A stretch of 64,000 nucleotides of DNA from Moorena sp. SIO3I8 (GTDB lineage Bacteria; Cyanobacteriota; Cyanobacteriia; Cyanobacteriales; Coleofasciculaceae): the NCBI RefSeq assembly GCF_010692325.1, contig NZ_JAAHHW010000006.1:71551-135550 (forward strand), in the 5' to 3' direction. The position numbers and the translations under genes were made by a program. Shown here one piece after another: positions 8,059 through 17,179 of the stretch. The notes beneath the pieces were generated by a model. It made no database searches, was not told the origin of the DNA, and saw nothing but the letters and a program-made list of their open reading frames with translations. Within the stretch, counting starts at the first letter, position 1; each line of letters begins with the position of its first letter.

Positions 8059-9303
8059 TTAAGGATAATCGTCATAGGTATACATCTGCCGAGGATCAGG
8101 TGCAAAAGCCAACCATAGGGGAAATTGCAATAATGAGAGACTGATTTTATCTTCGGTTTCGTCAACAATGATTAAGGCTAACTGATCCCGCTTGATCAGT
8201 CGTTCCGCTTTTTGAACCAGGGCTATTGGATCTTCAAATAAAACAACTCCCCGTTCTGGACCAAAATCACTGCGGGAGATTCCTAGGCAGTCCTGTAATC
8301 CTCTGCGCCATTCTCCCAGTCGTTCTGGGGTGTTGGCAAGGACAAGAGTACGTAGGCGATTGTCATATAGTGTCCGCAACACGGATATAACCGCTGAGGC
8401 AATTAAAACATTTTGTAAGCGGCTCCCCATAGTTTGCAGCGCACCACGACCACCTTGGGAAAAAAACCACTGAGACACTTTTTCAGCGTGAATTGGCTCA
8501 AAGGTACGACGCAGTTGCCAGGGAGGACCATAATAATCTGGCATTTTGCGATATTGATCCAACAGCTGACGAATCTGTCGGACTTCGTCTTTAAAGGCTT
8601 GTTCGGCAAATTGTGGGTTGCCTCTGGTGGGGGGTGGTGGGGGTTCTTCTAATGCTGGCCGTGGTGTTTCGGTTGGCGGCTGGGAGAGTTCCAGTTGTTC
8701 AGCAGCAGCAGCTAGGTCTTGTAAGGAGCCAACCAAATAATCTTTAAAGCCTTGAACCCGAATGGCTAGCTCTTGAGATACACCCGCAAAACTGGTGCGC
8801 ATTTCTTCACGAATGCGTTCCCGGCGGCGTTCTAATTGCTCAATAGAAATTTGCAACTTTTGCTTGCGTTGCTCCAGTTCGGTCAGACCTTCAAGTATCA
8901 TCCGCTCCACAACTGCTTGGGTGGTTCCCAATTCCTTTGAAACCAGTGACTGTTCATGGTTTTGCAGATGGGCAATTCTCTGTCTCAACTCCTGTTCTTT
9001 TTGCTCAAGTTCAGCCACAGTTTGAGCTAAGCTAGCCATTTTTTTTGCTTGATCTGAAGACTGCCCTAGTTGAATTTGACTTACTTTCTCCTCCTGCAGC
9101 GGATCACTTGACTGTGTGGCTTTAGCTTTGTCATGGTCTGATAGGGTCAGAGAAATGGGAGGAAGGTCGGGAGCTTGAGAGTTATCCCTAGGAGTAGCCC
9201 TATCCTGATTTGGCAAATTTGACTCCTGTGAATTATATAATCCCTTAACTGCTTGGTTTTTATCTTGCTCTTGTTCTGGGTTTTGTGGGTCTTCGGAATT
9301 CAT
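8059..9303 (-). CDS. DUF3086-type cyanobacterial protein
   Basis: Function unknown. The 414-residue protein has a low-complexity, Gln/Pro-rich N-terminus (residues 1-85) and a long coiled-coil with repeated Gln/Glu/Leu/Arg heptads (about 86-190). A proline-rich linker containing EEPPPPP follows, then a conserved globular C-terminus (about 230-410, including YGPPWQLRRTFEPIHAEKV and LALIIVDETEDK). The C-terminal domain matches DUF3086 as I remember it. It lacks membrane segments. In other cyanobacteria it sits beside DUF3119 and plsY genes; here tnpB elements lie on both sides. The left element begins directly after its stop codon. Confidence 0.82.
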   Translation of the reverse strand: MNSEDPQNPEQEQDKNQAVKGLYNSQESNLPNQDRATPRDNSQAPDLPPISLTLSDHDKAKATQSSDPLQEEKVSQIQLGQSSDQAKKMASLAQTVAELEQKEQELRQRIAHLQNHEQSLVSKELGTTQAVVERMILEGLTELEQRKQKLQISIEQLERRRERIREEMRTSFAGVSQELAIRVQGFKDYLVGSLQDLAAAAEQLELSQPPTETPRPALEEPPPPPTRGNPQFAEQAFKDEVRQIRQLLDQYRKMPDYYGPPWQLRRTFEPIHAEKVSQWFFSQGGRGALQTMGSRLQNVLIASAVISVLRTLYDNRLRTLVLANTPERLGEWRRGLQDCLGISRSDFGPERGVVLFEDPIALVQKAERLIKRDQLALIIVDETEDKISLSLLQFPLWLAFAPDPRQMYTYDDYP

Positions 9304-9367
9304 TTAAACTGATTTCTTAATAACTTATTCACTAACTACCTAACCTCTACTCTATACTTTGAGGTAA

Positions 9368-10741
9368 TTGACACTCCCCACGGTTGTAAACCGGGGGATT
9401 CTTACTTCACAGATTCAACTTGCTCAACCAGGTCGGAACCAAGAAAAGTAGAGGCCAAATCTCCATAAGCGTTTAATAAGGTTTCGGTGTGCCCCACCGT
9501 ACCCAAGGCTGTTTTGAGGATATTGATTGCAGCATTGTGGTCTCGATCCAACTGACAACCACACTTACAGACGTGAGTTCTAGTTGAGAGCGACTTTTGA
9601 ACCACTTCGCCACAATCAGAACAGTTTTGGCTAGTATAGGCAGGATTTACTGCGACAGTTATCCTGCCAAATTTATTGCCAAAATACTCTAGCCATTTTC
9701 TGAATTGATACCAACCTGCATCATTAATAGACTTGGAAAGACAGTGGTTCTTTACTAAGTTTTTAACTTTTAGATCTTCATAGGCCACCAAGTCGTTAGA
9801 CTGGACTACGCAACGTGCAAGTCTCTTTGCATGTTCCTCACGCTGCCTACTTATTCTAAGGTGTGTTCTACCTAGTTTATTAATGGCTTTTTTGCGGTTG
9901 GCAGAGCCTTTCTTTTTTCGGGATACTCGACGTTGATAGAACTTTAAGAGTTTTTCACCCGTTCTGTAAAATCTAGGATTGGGTTCAGCTAACCCTTCGG
10001 AATCAGTATAAAAGTCTTTTAGCCCGACATCTAAACCAATAGTATTTCCTGTTGCTTCTAGTTGATCGTGGTTGTCTACTTTAAGGCAAAACTGAACATA
10101 ATACCCATCAGCCCTTTGGACGATCCGAACCCGCTTAATTTGCTTATTGTCGAATCGCCACAAGTCCCAGGTACCCTTGAGTCTAACCTTACCTATCCCT
10201 TTTTTATCCCTAAATACAATCGACTTCTGATCAGGGGATAATTTCCAACCGGATTGCTTATATTCAACGGAGCGACAATGCTTCTTGAATCTGGGATAAC
10301 CTTTTTTGCCTGGCACCTTCTTCTTACAGTTGTCATAAAAGCGTTTAATTGCCCGTTCTACGTTTTCTACAGAAGCTTGACAGGCATGACTATTGAGTTC
10401 TTTTACAAAGTTAAATTCATCTCTTAACTGAGTGTTATAGCGATAGAGTTCTTTCTTGCCGATACCTCGATTGTCCATCCAGTATCGAAGCACTTTGTTT
10501 CGGACAAAACGAGCTGTCCTGATCGCTTCATTTATTGCTAATTTTTGAGGCTCTTTTAGGACAGCCTTGAACTCCATAACCAACAATTAAAATCACCTCC
10601 TTAGGTTATTTACATTACTTTACTTACTATCATAGTCGATATTATAACGCAACAGTTCCCAAACAGTTAGGGAATAAATTCCTGTTCGGGCTAACCCCAT
10701 AAATGGAATTTAGGTGCTTGCGCCCTCATGGTTTTCGGTCA
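9368..10741 (-). mobile_element. Solitary tnpB element (same subfamily as 855-2349), copy 2
   Basis: Left end TGACCGAAAACC (minus strand, from 10741) and right end GGGGAGTGTCAA (at 9368-9379) match copy 1, as does the long leader with the TTTATGGGGTTAGC hairpin. The element begins one base after the DUF3119 stop codon (10743-10745) and ends 65 bp before the DUF3086 start. There is no tnpA. The right-end hairpin (CCCCCGGTTTACAACCGTGGGG) is a candidate part of the guide RNA. Confidence 0.83.
9402..10586 (-). CDS. tnpB: TnpB-family RNA-guided endonuclease, apparently intact
   Basis: At 394 residues this is the uninterrupted relative of the tnpB at 1005-2333. Catalytic residues are in place: Asp186 (GLDVGL), Glu270 (VAYEDLKVKNL) and the DRDHNAA motif (about 347-353). 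The zinc ribbon is CSDC (322/325) with CKCGC (340-344). The first codon is TTG at 10586, a few bases after AAGGAGGTGATT; a GTG is used at the same place in copy 1, and ATG four codons in is an alternative. It can serve as the reference for the two insertions in copy 1. Confidence 0.92.
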   Translation of the reverse strand: MLVMEFKAVLKEPQKLAINEAIRTARFVRNKVLRYWMDNRGIGKKELYRYNTQLRDEFNFVKELNSHACQASVENVERAIKRFYDNCKKKVPGKKGYPRFKKHCRSVEYKQSGWKLSPDQKSIVFRDKKGIGKVRLKGTWDLWRFDNKQIKRVRIVQRADGYYVQFCLKVDNHDQLEATGNTIGLDVGLKDFYTDSEGLAEPNPRFYRTGEKLLKFYQRRVSRKKKGSANRKKAINKLGRTHLRISRQREEHAKRLARCVVQSNDLVAYEDLKVKNLVKNHCLSKSINDAGWYQFRKWLEYFGNKFGRITVAVNPAYTSQNCSDCGEVVQKSLSTRTHVCKCGCQLDRDHNAAINILKTALGTVGHTETLLNAYGDLASTFLGSDLVEQVESVK

Positions 10742-10742
10742 G

Positions 10743-11132
10743 TTAGATTTTAGGGAAGTGTTCTTCTAGGCAAGTTCGTAGCAGCTTTGGGTCAAAGAGA
10801 ATTGGTATAAAGTGAATGCTTTTGACTTCTGAGAAATAAAACAAAATCGGTACTGATGTCCAGAAGATTTCCCAATTTTGCCATTCCTGATAAGGAAAAC
10901 GCCGGATCAGGGTCTCGGAGCGATAAATATCCAAGGCGGTTTCAGTAAATTGCAGGCGTATGGTTACGGCCTGAAACAACAAGAACAACCCAAACAATGC
11001 GATCGCTAAACTTACCCAGGGTTGTATGAGCACTATTGTCACTGCAGCAACAATCAACACTATAGGCAGTGTATAACTTGGAGAGAGTTCAACGGTTGAT
11101 GTTGATTTTGGAGAATAATCAGCAGAAGTCAC
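10743..11132 (-). CDS. DUF3119-type small membrane protein
   Basis: Function unknown. The 129-residue protein has two adjacent hydrophobic segments (about residues 22-42 and 43-60), then a soluble C-terminus with LDIYRSETLIRRFPYQEWQNWEIFW. That pattern fits the cyanobacterial DUF3119 family as I remember it. It usually precedes DUF3086 and plsY. Here a tnpB element starts one base beyond its stop, leaving the protein intact but separating it from DUF3086. Confidence 0.8.
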   Translation of the reverse strand: MTSADYSPKSTSTVELSPSYTLPIVLIVAAVTIVLIQPWVSLAIALFGLFLLFQAVTIRLQFTETALDIYRSETLIRRFPYQEWQNWEIFWTSVPILFYFSEVKSIHFIPILFDPKLLRTCLEEHFPKI

Positions 11133-11330
11133 TTCGCTTAAATCCCGAGCTGATAAAGATGAATCAATATATGAATATAATTTAATTCTAAGCCTATATT
11201 CCCAACTTCTTCGATCTTCCCAAGTTCTTCTATGGGATTTAACGGGATGACAGTTACCTGATCTTACCTACTACCAGTATCTAGCACATCCCTGAGTAAG
11301 ATTGACCAAAAATTCAGTTAAATCCCTGTA

Positions 11331-11417
11331 CGGAGAGGGGGGGATTCGAACCCCCGATGGCTTTGACACCATAACAGATTTCGAGTCTGCCACCTTAAAC
11401 CACTCGGACACCCCTCC
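11331..11417 (-). tRNA. tRNA-Ser (anticodon CGA)
   Basis: An 87-nt class II tRNA. The acceptor stem GGAGGGG (11411-11417) pairs with CCTCTCC. The anticodon arm GCAGA-CTCGAAA-TCTGT gives anticodon CGA. A long variable arm, as expected for Ser, and a T arm GGGGG-TTCGAAT-CCCCC follow. The discriminator is G, and CCA is not encoded. Confidence 0.95.
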
Positions 11418-11536
11418 ATGATCTAATCAAGCCGCACCCCAGACTTCATCTGAAATTTGAACACAAAACCCTGGAATTTGTCAAGCCTTCCTTTTAAAAC
11501 TCGCCTGTTGCTGGGTGGTCAATGATGGAATCACCA

Positions 11537-13897
11537 TCAAGGAACATCAATGTCTATCTCAATATCTTCAACAGTAGTCTTAAAACCACCATCCGGTGTC
11601 CACTGGATAGCACCATCACGGCCTGTCCAATAGAGGGTCATCTTAGCATTGCGCATTAGCTTCGCCGTGTAGGAATCCACTACATTCGATGATGCGATCG
11701 CAATTTTTGGCTGCAGGGCATCGAGGAATTCTGGCCTCAGACTTTTTCCCGACCACCAAAGTACTTGTAGGTCAGGGAAACTGATGGTTTTGGCTAACTG
11801 TTTTTGGACGCCTGGTTTGAGATCTCCTAGGAGTAACCAATTTTGGTCAATGATGCGCATCAGCAACACTGGTGGTTCAGTGTTGACTAATTCTATTGAT
11901 GTAGAGCCAAAAGAGAGTATTTCACCCACTGGAATTGGTTGGTAGTTCGCCTCCCTAGAGGCTACTGCACTAGCGATAGAGTTACGGGTGACAATATCGT
12001 TCCAATTTTGAGCCTGAGACAATGGTCGTTGTAAATCAGTATTATCGTAGAAGGTCTCGATCGGTAAACTACCTAAAACCTGAACCCAACCACTTCTGAG
12101 TTGGGGCTGCTTGTCTAGAGCAACCGCCCAATTAATATGATTGATACCTTGCTTTTGCAGAAAAGGCAGCACTGTAAACCTTACTGTATCAGGGTTGCCA
12201 CTATTGACCAACGTTACTTGTCCCTGGTCTTGAATCACTAAAATTTGGTCATTTCCTGTAGCTAGCACTGTAACTTGAAACAATTTTGACGCTTGTTGCC
12301 ATTGGGGCAACACCACCACAGTGACAGCAACTAGACTAATCAGCCACCAACGAGGATGTAACCATTTAATCAAGCAAGCTAGAGCAATTAGCCCGTAGAG
12401 GAATAACAGTTGCCCTAGGGAAATTTTGCCCACCGCTACAGAACTTCCTGGCAACTGATTGAAAAATTGCACTAGTCCCATCAGTCCATGGCTTGGGTAA
12501 TACAGTAACCAAGCCAGTCCACTTCCTGCTGTTGGCCAAATTAGTCCTGCCAAGGCGCTGACAATTCCACCCAAAGTGATTATAGAAATTAGGGGTGTAG
12601 CAATAACACTAACTGGTATAGAGTAGCTGGCAACAACTTGAAAAACATACAGTTGCAGGGGTAGAGTCCAAACTGCTGCTGCAATTGGCACAGCAACTAG
12701 GGATGCGATCGCAGGTGGCAACCAATCCAAACGTTGGATAATCTCTGGTGCAGTGATTAGTAATCCTAGGGTGGCCAGAAAGCTCAGCTGAAATCCCAAA
12801 TCCCAGATCCACAAAGGATTAAATAGGAGTAACAGTGTTGCTGCTAACAAGAGTGACCCTAAAGGCTTCACTTTCCGTGCCGTCACTAAAGCAATTAGGG
12901 CACCTACCCCCATCAGAGCCGCCCGCATTACCGATGGCTGTAGTCCAGTTAATGCCACGTAAATTAACAGTACACTCAAGCTAATACTGAACTGCTTTCC
13001 TTTGCTTAAACCCCTGGTAACGGCTAAGACAAAACCCAACAGCAAAGATACATGGAATCCAGATGCTGCTAAGGTATAGGCTAACCCAGCCTGAATAAAT
13101 TGATCGCGGATATCGTAGGGCAAATCAACAGCACGACGTCCTAAAACCATTGAACTGACTAAGGGACCTGTGGGAGAGCCTAAAAAGCGAACTTGGGAAC
13201 GGATAATACGTTGTCGCAGTCTCCACCATCCCCAGGGTTTGCCAATAGTTTCCTCATCAAAGTTTATTTGACGCCCACTCAAACCAGCAAAAGCCCCTTG
13301 ACGAGCAAGATAGGCTCCAAAATCAAAGGCTCCGGGATTAGTCACTGGCTTGGGTTTATATAAAACCCCAGTTACGCTAATTATCTGACCTGGGTATAAA
13401 CCAGTTCCTTGAAGTAATGGCACAGTTACATACAACTTGCCTGTCACTCCTTGACTTATCGCTCCCCCATCTTCGCGACTTTCAATTTCAGTTAACTGAG
13501 TAGCTTGTAACCAAAATTGTGTACGCTGATTTCGGGTCAGGCGAGGCATACTCTCCACTTTGCCTTCAACCTTAAACAGTTGCTCTGGAGCAATGCTATT
13601 GGTTGAGGGGACATATTCGCTAATGTCATTCAGTTCTGGTTGTGGTACCCGCAATTGAAAATAGACCACCGCCAAGGCCGAGATTAGTCCTGCTGCTACC
13701 CATAATCTTGGTTTTGGTCCTGTGCGCCAGAACCTGGGGAATGCGATCGCAGCCACTATCCCTGTGACAACCAATCCTGTTACCAAAGCTCTGTACTCTT
13801 GCCAGGGAATCTCACCAGTCGGTAAGTTGAGAATCCCTGTAGAAAGTAAGCCGAGAATATAAGCAAGACTTATTACTGTACCACTGGCAGGCTTCAT
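11537..13897 (-). CDS. comEC: ComEC/Rec2-family DNA uptake channel protein
   Basis: ComEC forms the inner-membrane channel for single-stranded DNA in natural transformation. The 786-residue protein has an N-terminal soluble OB-like region (about 80-210) and the multi-spanning competence domain (about 230-510, with GLAYTLAASGFHVSLLLG and LTGLQPSVMRAALM). The C-terminal domain resembles the metallo-beta-lactamase part, but the usual HxDxDH metal motif is replaced by ALDKQPQLRSG, so it looks catalytically dead. I chose ATG 13897, which overlaps the DUF4079 stop as TGATG and indicates translational coupling. An in-frame upstream ATG at 13951 lies inside DUF4079. Confidence 0.9.
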   Translation of the reverse strand: MKPASGTVISLAYILGLLSTGILNLPTGEIPWQEYRALVTGLVVTGIVAAIAFPRFWRTGPKPRLWVAAGLISALAVVYFQLRVPQPELNDISEYVPSTNSIAPEQLFKVEGKVESMPRLTRNQRTQFWLQATQLTEIESREDGGAISQGVTGKLYVTVPLLQGTGLYPGQIISVTGVLYKPKPVTNPGAFDFGAYLARQGAFAGLSGRQINFDEETIGKPWGWWRLRQRIIRSQVRFLGSPTGPLVSSMVLGRRAVDLPYDIRDQFIQAGLAYTLAASGFHVSLLLGFVLAVTRGLSKGKQFSISLSVLLIYVALTGLQPSVMRAALMGVGALIALVTARKVKPLGSLLLAATLLLLFNPLWIWDLGFQLSFLATLGLLITAPEIIQRLDWLPPAIASLVAVPIAAAVWTLPLQLYVFQVVASYSIPVSVIATPLISIITLGGIVSALAGLIWPTAGSGLAWLLYYPSHGLMGLVQFFNQLPGSSVAVGKISLGQLLFLYGLIALACLIKWLHPRWWLISLVAVTVVVLPQWQQASKLFQVTVLATGNDQILVIQDQGQVTLVNSGNPDTVRFTVLPFLQKQGINHINWAVALDKQPQLRSGWVQVLGSLPIETFYDNTDLQRPLSQAQNWNDIVTRNSIASAVASREANYQPIPVGEILSFGSTSIELVNTEPPVLLMRIIDQNWLLLGDLKPGVQKQLAKTISFPDLQVLWWSGKSLRPEFLDALQPKIAIASSNVVDSYTAKLMRNAKMTLYWTGRDGAIQWTPDGGFKTTVEDIEIDIDVP

Positions 13898-14376
13898 CAG
13901 ATCGATAAACCTAGCTTTAAGCCCAAAACGACATGAAGCAAGAGCAGGCAAAGTGCCGTACTTCCTAAGTAGGCATGAACGCTACGCACCAATGGTTTGT
14001 TACCGCCAAAGCCAGTCAAGGCAATCACCCCATTAGCAGCCAGCAAAATCAGTACGATAGATCCTGTCCAAAAGTGTGGGCTTTCTAGAATTGGCTGATA
14101 CTGCATTACTAGAGACAACACCCCACCCGTGTAGCCACCTGCGATAAAAATGAACATCCAGGGTGCTATTTTTCGATGATCACTGCGACTCTGTAGTGCT
14201 ATTTCAGGATCAGATACTACTCGGCCACGCCATCCTGCTATTCCCACAAAGCTACCCATAATCAATACCACAATTCCCATCATCAATGGGTGTCCCCAAT
14301 GCACCACTGGCTCAGGAATACCTAAAATCCTAAATTGGTTAGCAATTGGTTCTAACAGCTGACTCAAATTTCCCAC
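13897..14376 (-). CDS. DUF4079-type membrane protein
   Basis: The 159-residue protein has four predicted membrane helices (about 29-47, 75-93, 104-122, 135-157) and several histidines near the helices (WGHPLMMG, VHAYLG, LLHVVLG). The arrangement fits the DUF4079 / cytochrome b561-like cyanobacterial family as I remember it; haem binding is only inferred. Its stop overlaps the comEC start by one base, so the two are translated from one message. Confidence 0.78.
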   Translation of the reverse strand: MGNLSQLLEPIANQFRILGIPEPVVHWGHPLMMGIVVLIMGSFVGIAGWRGRVVSDPEIALQSRSDHRKIAPWMFIFIAGGYTGGVLSLVMQYQPILESPHFWTGSIVLILLAANGVIALTGFGGNKPLVRSVHAYLGSTALCLLLLHVVLGLKLGLSI

Positions 14377-14827
14377 CGGTGTAAAACTATCCTCTCGATT
14401 AAGGTTGACCTAGCTTAAGTAACCATCTTTTTAGCATATTCAGAATTTGATTGGGCAAGAAACTCTCAACATGCCCAGATAGTGATGTTTAGATTCCTTG
14501 ACATTTGTCCCTGGTTCAAAGGAGACGCAGGGCTTTAGCCCCCAGGGCAAACCCATCTAAATTTTTTTTGACAAATGACTTTGAGTATGCATCGAAGACT
14601 TGAAAGCACAACGCTAAGGGGATCGCTTCGAGATCCCCATTTGTTAGAGGGCGTCGCCTACGGCGAAAGCGTGGCCTACGGCCTCCGCGAAGCGAACACT
14701 TACTAGCTTATTAGTGACAATAATTTAATAACCCACATTGCTCACTCCTCACTTCTTTTATGATAATTCTTTTAAAGAAAACTAGTAATACTAAATAGGT
14801 GCGATTACCCTGGCAAATTGAGAACTA
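14377..14827. repeat. Intergenic stretch with family-A palindromic repeat
   Basis: No gene seen. Bases 14640-14697 hold a family-A style repeat: GGCGTCGCCTACGGCG, then AAGCGTGGCCTACGGCC, then TCCGCGAAGCGAAC. Bases 14528-14562 (CAGGGCTTTAGCCCCCAGGG) resemble the kind of C-rich hairpin seen at ends of tnpB elements and may be a relic. Confidence 0.5.
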
Positions 14828-15733
14828 TTATATATCCAAATTAGTATTTACTAATTTTTTTTCTGTCGCTAACGTAGCTTTGGAGTTTTTTTTAGCAATG
14901 CCTTTACTATAGACAAGCCAGGTAAAGATTACTAATCCAGCTTCGGTTCCTACTAAATCGTGAAGGATATGAAATAAAGCATTGAAAGTCACTTGTGGTT
15001 CAGTATAGGGATTCCCTCCAAACTTATCTAGAATAAACACAAACGTTAAATTGACTCCAACTGAAAAAATTGGGAAAAGAATAATTTTACAATCTTGGAG
15101 TATCTTATAGCCTCGATAGGTCAACACACCCAAAACTAGAGTAAGTGCAATATAGATAGGAATCTTAAAATTATCGTTACCGGCTTGATAACCTAAAGGG
15201 TACAAAATTGAAACAACTAACAGACTAATCGCAAACACAATATTAATTAAATTGGTGATTATAGTAGTCTTCTCCACTAAACCATCGGCCCACAGCGCAA
15301 ATGCTGAAATCAATAAAAAGTAAAACATGAAATTCAGCATCGTAAAATCGTTTTGATAATACCAGCATTGGGTGACGTGCCAACCAATTTCTGAAGCGAT
15401 CGCCACCATCACAAAAGCTAGCCCCAGTTGGGAAGCAAAAATACTTCTCGATGGCAGTCCTAAATTTTTTAAACTGTTGTAAAAAATTCTCATCGCCAGA
15501 GGGATGAGGGCAAAAACCAGAACGTGGGTGATAATTAATCCCAGTTTCCAATCATCGACTATACAGGTTCTAGAGGGGTCTGTCGGGGATTCTGCGATTC
15601 CGGGCAATGTGGCGAGAATATAGCCAAATCCAGCTAAACCAATTAAGAAGCAGAGTGCAGTAAACCCTAAGTTAGTAGTAAAAATCTTGCCATCGTTATT
15701 TTCGTGGGATTTAGTAAATTGCTTTGAAGACAT
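14828..15733 (-). CDS. Multi-spanning membrane protein of unknown function
   Basis: I do not recognise the family. The 301-residue protein has about eight hydrophobic helices (roughly residues 23-43, 65-85, 97-117, 130-148, 158-178, 188-206, 214-236, 255-275) joined by short loops. Both ends are hydrophilic: an Asn/Lys-rich N-terminus and a Lys-rich C-terminus (AKKNSKATLATEKK). An acidic Pro-rich loop with one Cys (residues 47-62) follows the first helix. No transporter or enzyme motif stands out. It stands alone between gene-free stretches. Confidence 0.72.
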   Translation of the reverse strand: MSSKQFTKSHENNDGKIFTTNLGFTALCFLIGLAGFGYILATLPGIAESPTDPSRTCIVDDWKLGLIITHVLVFALIPLAMRIFYNSLKNLGLPSRSIFASQLGLAFVMVAIASEIGWHVTQCWYYQNDFTMLNFMFYFLLISAFALWADGLVEKTTIITNLINIVFAISLLVVSILYPLGYQAGNDNFKIPIYIALTLVLGVLTYRGYKILQDCKIILFPIFSVGVNLTFVFILDKFGGNPYTEPQVTFNALFHILHDLVGTEAGLVIFTWLVYSKGIAKKNSKATLATEKKLVNTNLDI

Positions 15734-16160
15734 TCATACAGCTCCTGCTCATAGACAACTAAAACAAATCGCCGAAATCCCTGGAGGAGTATCCCCACAG
15801 CCTAATATCAACTACTAATTCTCTCACAAGAACTATCCCTGGAATCTAATAGTTAAGATAAATTTTAGGTTATCATTGATAAATGTTAAGTAACCATCAA
15901 ATTTATAATGATTGCGTTACATATCTTTGTTAAGATATAGATTGCGTTACAAGTGTGATGGCTAAAGCCCCTGTACTTTAGTCGGGGGATATAGGCGAAC
16001 GGATTTGATTCATCCGTGATGTGGGTCGTTAATGTACGCTAAAACCTTCTGAGTGCTAATCTAGCCAGTGGTGTCAAACATATACAAATGTGTCCACAAA
16101 CATCGCAATCTCAACATCTCTGGAAATTATTGTCTAAGCAATAATGATCTTCGTACTTGG
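15734..16160. other. Gene-free stretch with a possible element-end relic
   Basis: No coding region. Bases 15961-15991 (GGCTAAAGCCCCTGTACTTTAGTCGGGGG in two parts: stem CCCC/GGGG around a TTTAG loop) and the following CGGATTTGATTCATCCG hairpin look like an IS200/IS605 terminal remnant. A similar pair (GAGCCCCC and CGGATCTGATTCAT) occurs at 22011-22050. TTAAGATA/ATTGCGTTACA is repeated at 15911-15950. Confidence 0.35.
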
Positions 16161-16206
16161 TTTGTTCATTGCTGTTACTGTACCTCACGCTTACTAGGAA
16201 ACACTA
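16161..16206. repeat. Left copy of a direct repeat flanking the SGNH hydrolase gene
   Basis: The block starting TTTGTTCATTGCTGTTACTG and running through ACGCTTACTAGGAA recurs at 17111-17157 with a single mismatch over about 41 bases, 950 bp apart. This copy includes the AGGAAA that could be the ribosome site of the gene at 16211. Confidence 0.85.
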
Positions 16207-16210
16207 TAGT

Positions 16211-17050
16211 ATGAAGCAAAAATTATCCGCAAAATTGACCTTAATCGCCGCTTATTGCATCAGCCTATTTGAGTTTTATCCCACCGCAGAGGCGTTCACC
16301 ATTGATCAATGGTCTCTCAAGATTATGCCTTTGGGAGACTCAAACACTCGTGGGAAAGCATTGGATCGAGCCGGATATCGAGATGACCTGTGGGCATTGT
16401 TTAAAGATAATGGCTATAGAGTAAATTTTGTGGGTAGCGCTACCTCAGAAAATCCCGAAATAGTTTTAGGGAAAAACAACACATATGTGTTTGACAAAGA
16501 CCATCAAGGGCATGGGGGATTTGCCATAGCTGGTGTTGGAGCATCCAATGCGTGGTCGGATTTAAACTCCGAAATAGAAGATTGGCTTAACCAAGCAAGA
16601 CCGGAGATTGTCTTATTAATGGCTGGAACAAACGACATCCTTTTTCAGAATGAAAGTCCTGAAGATACGGTCAATGAAATGATTTTACTCATTGATAAAA
16701 TTCTCGCCTGGTCAGATCAGGTATATTTGTTTGTCTCTTCAATTCCCCCCATTAATCCCTTTGCACTTAAGGATGGTACTCTCAAGAGTCAGAAAGCTGA
16801 TAAATACAATAACCTATTGGCAAATTTGCTGAGGGGAGAAAGTTATAAAAACAAGAACATTCGATTTGTTGATAACCGCAATTTATTCAACCCTGATAAC
16901 ATGCTTGAGGATGGTATTCACCTAACCCCAGAGGGTTACAAAAAGTTGGCTCACGCTTGGTTCAAAATCATGATCGACATTGGTACGAGGGAAGAGCAAG
17001 ATGATATTCCTATAGATGTTCCCGTTGAGATCGAGATCTATAGTAATTGA
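16211..17050 (+). CDS. Secreted SGNH/GDSL-type hydrolase
   Basis: SGNH hydrolases are esterases/deacetylases acting on lipids or sugar esters. The ATG at 16211 gives 279 residues with an N-terminal signal peptide (MKQKLSAKLTLIAAY..., cleavage probably after AEA, about residue 29), so it is likely exported. The block I Ser motif GDSNTRG is near residue 43. Block III is AGTNDI, and the C-terminal Asp-His pair is DGIHLTPEGY (block V). The frame is open up to 16157, but those codons lie in the flanking direct repeat. No neighbour suggests the substrate. Both sides carry the same 41-46 bp repeat. Confidence 0.87.
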   Translation: MKQKLSAKLTLIAAYCISLFEFYPTAEAFTIDQWSLKIMPLGDSNTRGKALDRAGYRDDLWALFKDNGYRVNFVGSATSENPEIVLGKNNTYVFDKDHQGHGGFAIAGVGASNAWSDLNSEIEDWLNQARPEIVLLMAGTNDILFQNESPEDTVNEMILLIDKILAWSDQVYLFVSSIPPINPFALKDGTLKSQKADKYNNLLANLLRGESYKNKNIRFVDNRNLFNPDNMLEDGIHLTPEGYKKLAHAWFKIMIDIGTREEQDDIPIDVPVEIEIYSN

Positions 17051-17110
17051 GAAAAAAATCTGTAGCTGTTGAGACTACAAAATCCCTCGCTATGATCACT
17101 TCCGGTAGGG

Positions 17111-17157
17111 TTTGCTCATTGCTGTTACTGTACCTCACGCTTACTAGGAAAGGCTAT
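17111..17157. repeat. Right copy of the direct repeat flanking the SGNH hydrolase gene
   Basis: Matches 16161-16206 with one T/C difference near its left end. The hydrolase gene plus one repeat copy makes a unit of about 950 bp. Confidence 0.85.
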
Positions 17158-17179
17158 AACAAGTAACGATTTCTATAGT

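Noticed and set aside
7890-8168. A 92-codon open frame in the tnpB element leader
   Set aside because: It overlaps the palindromic repeat and the end of DUF3086, and its composition is unlike a protein.
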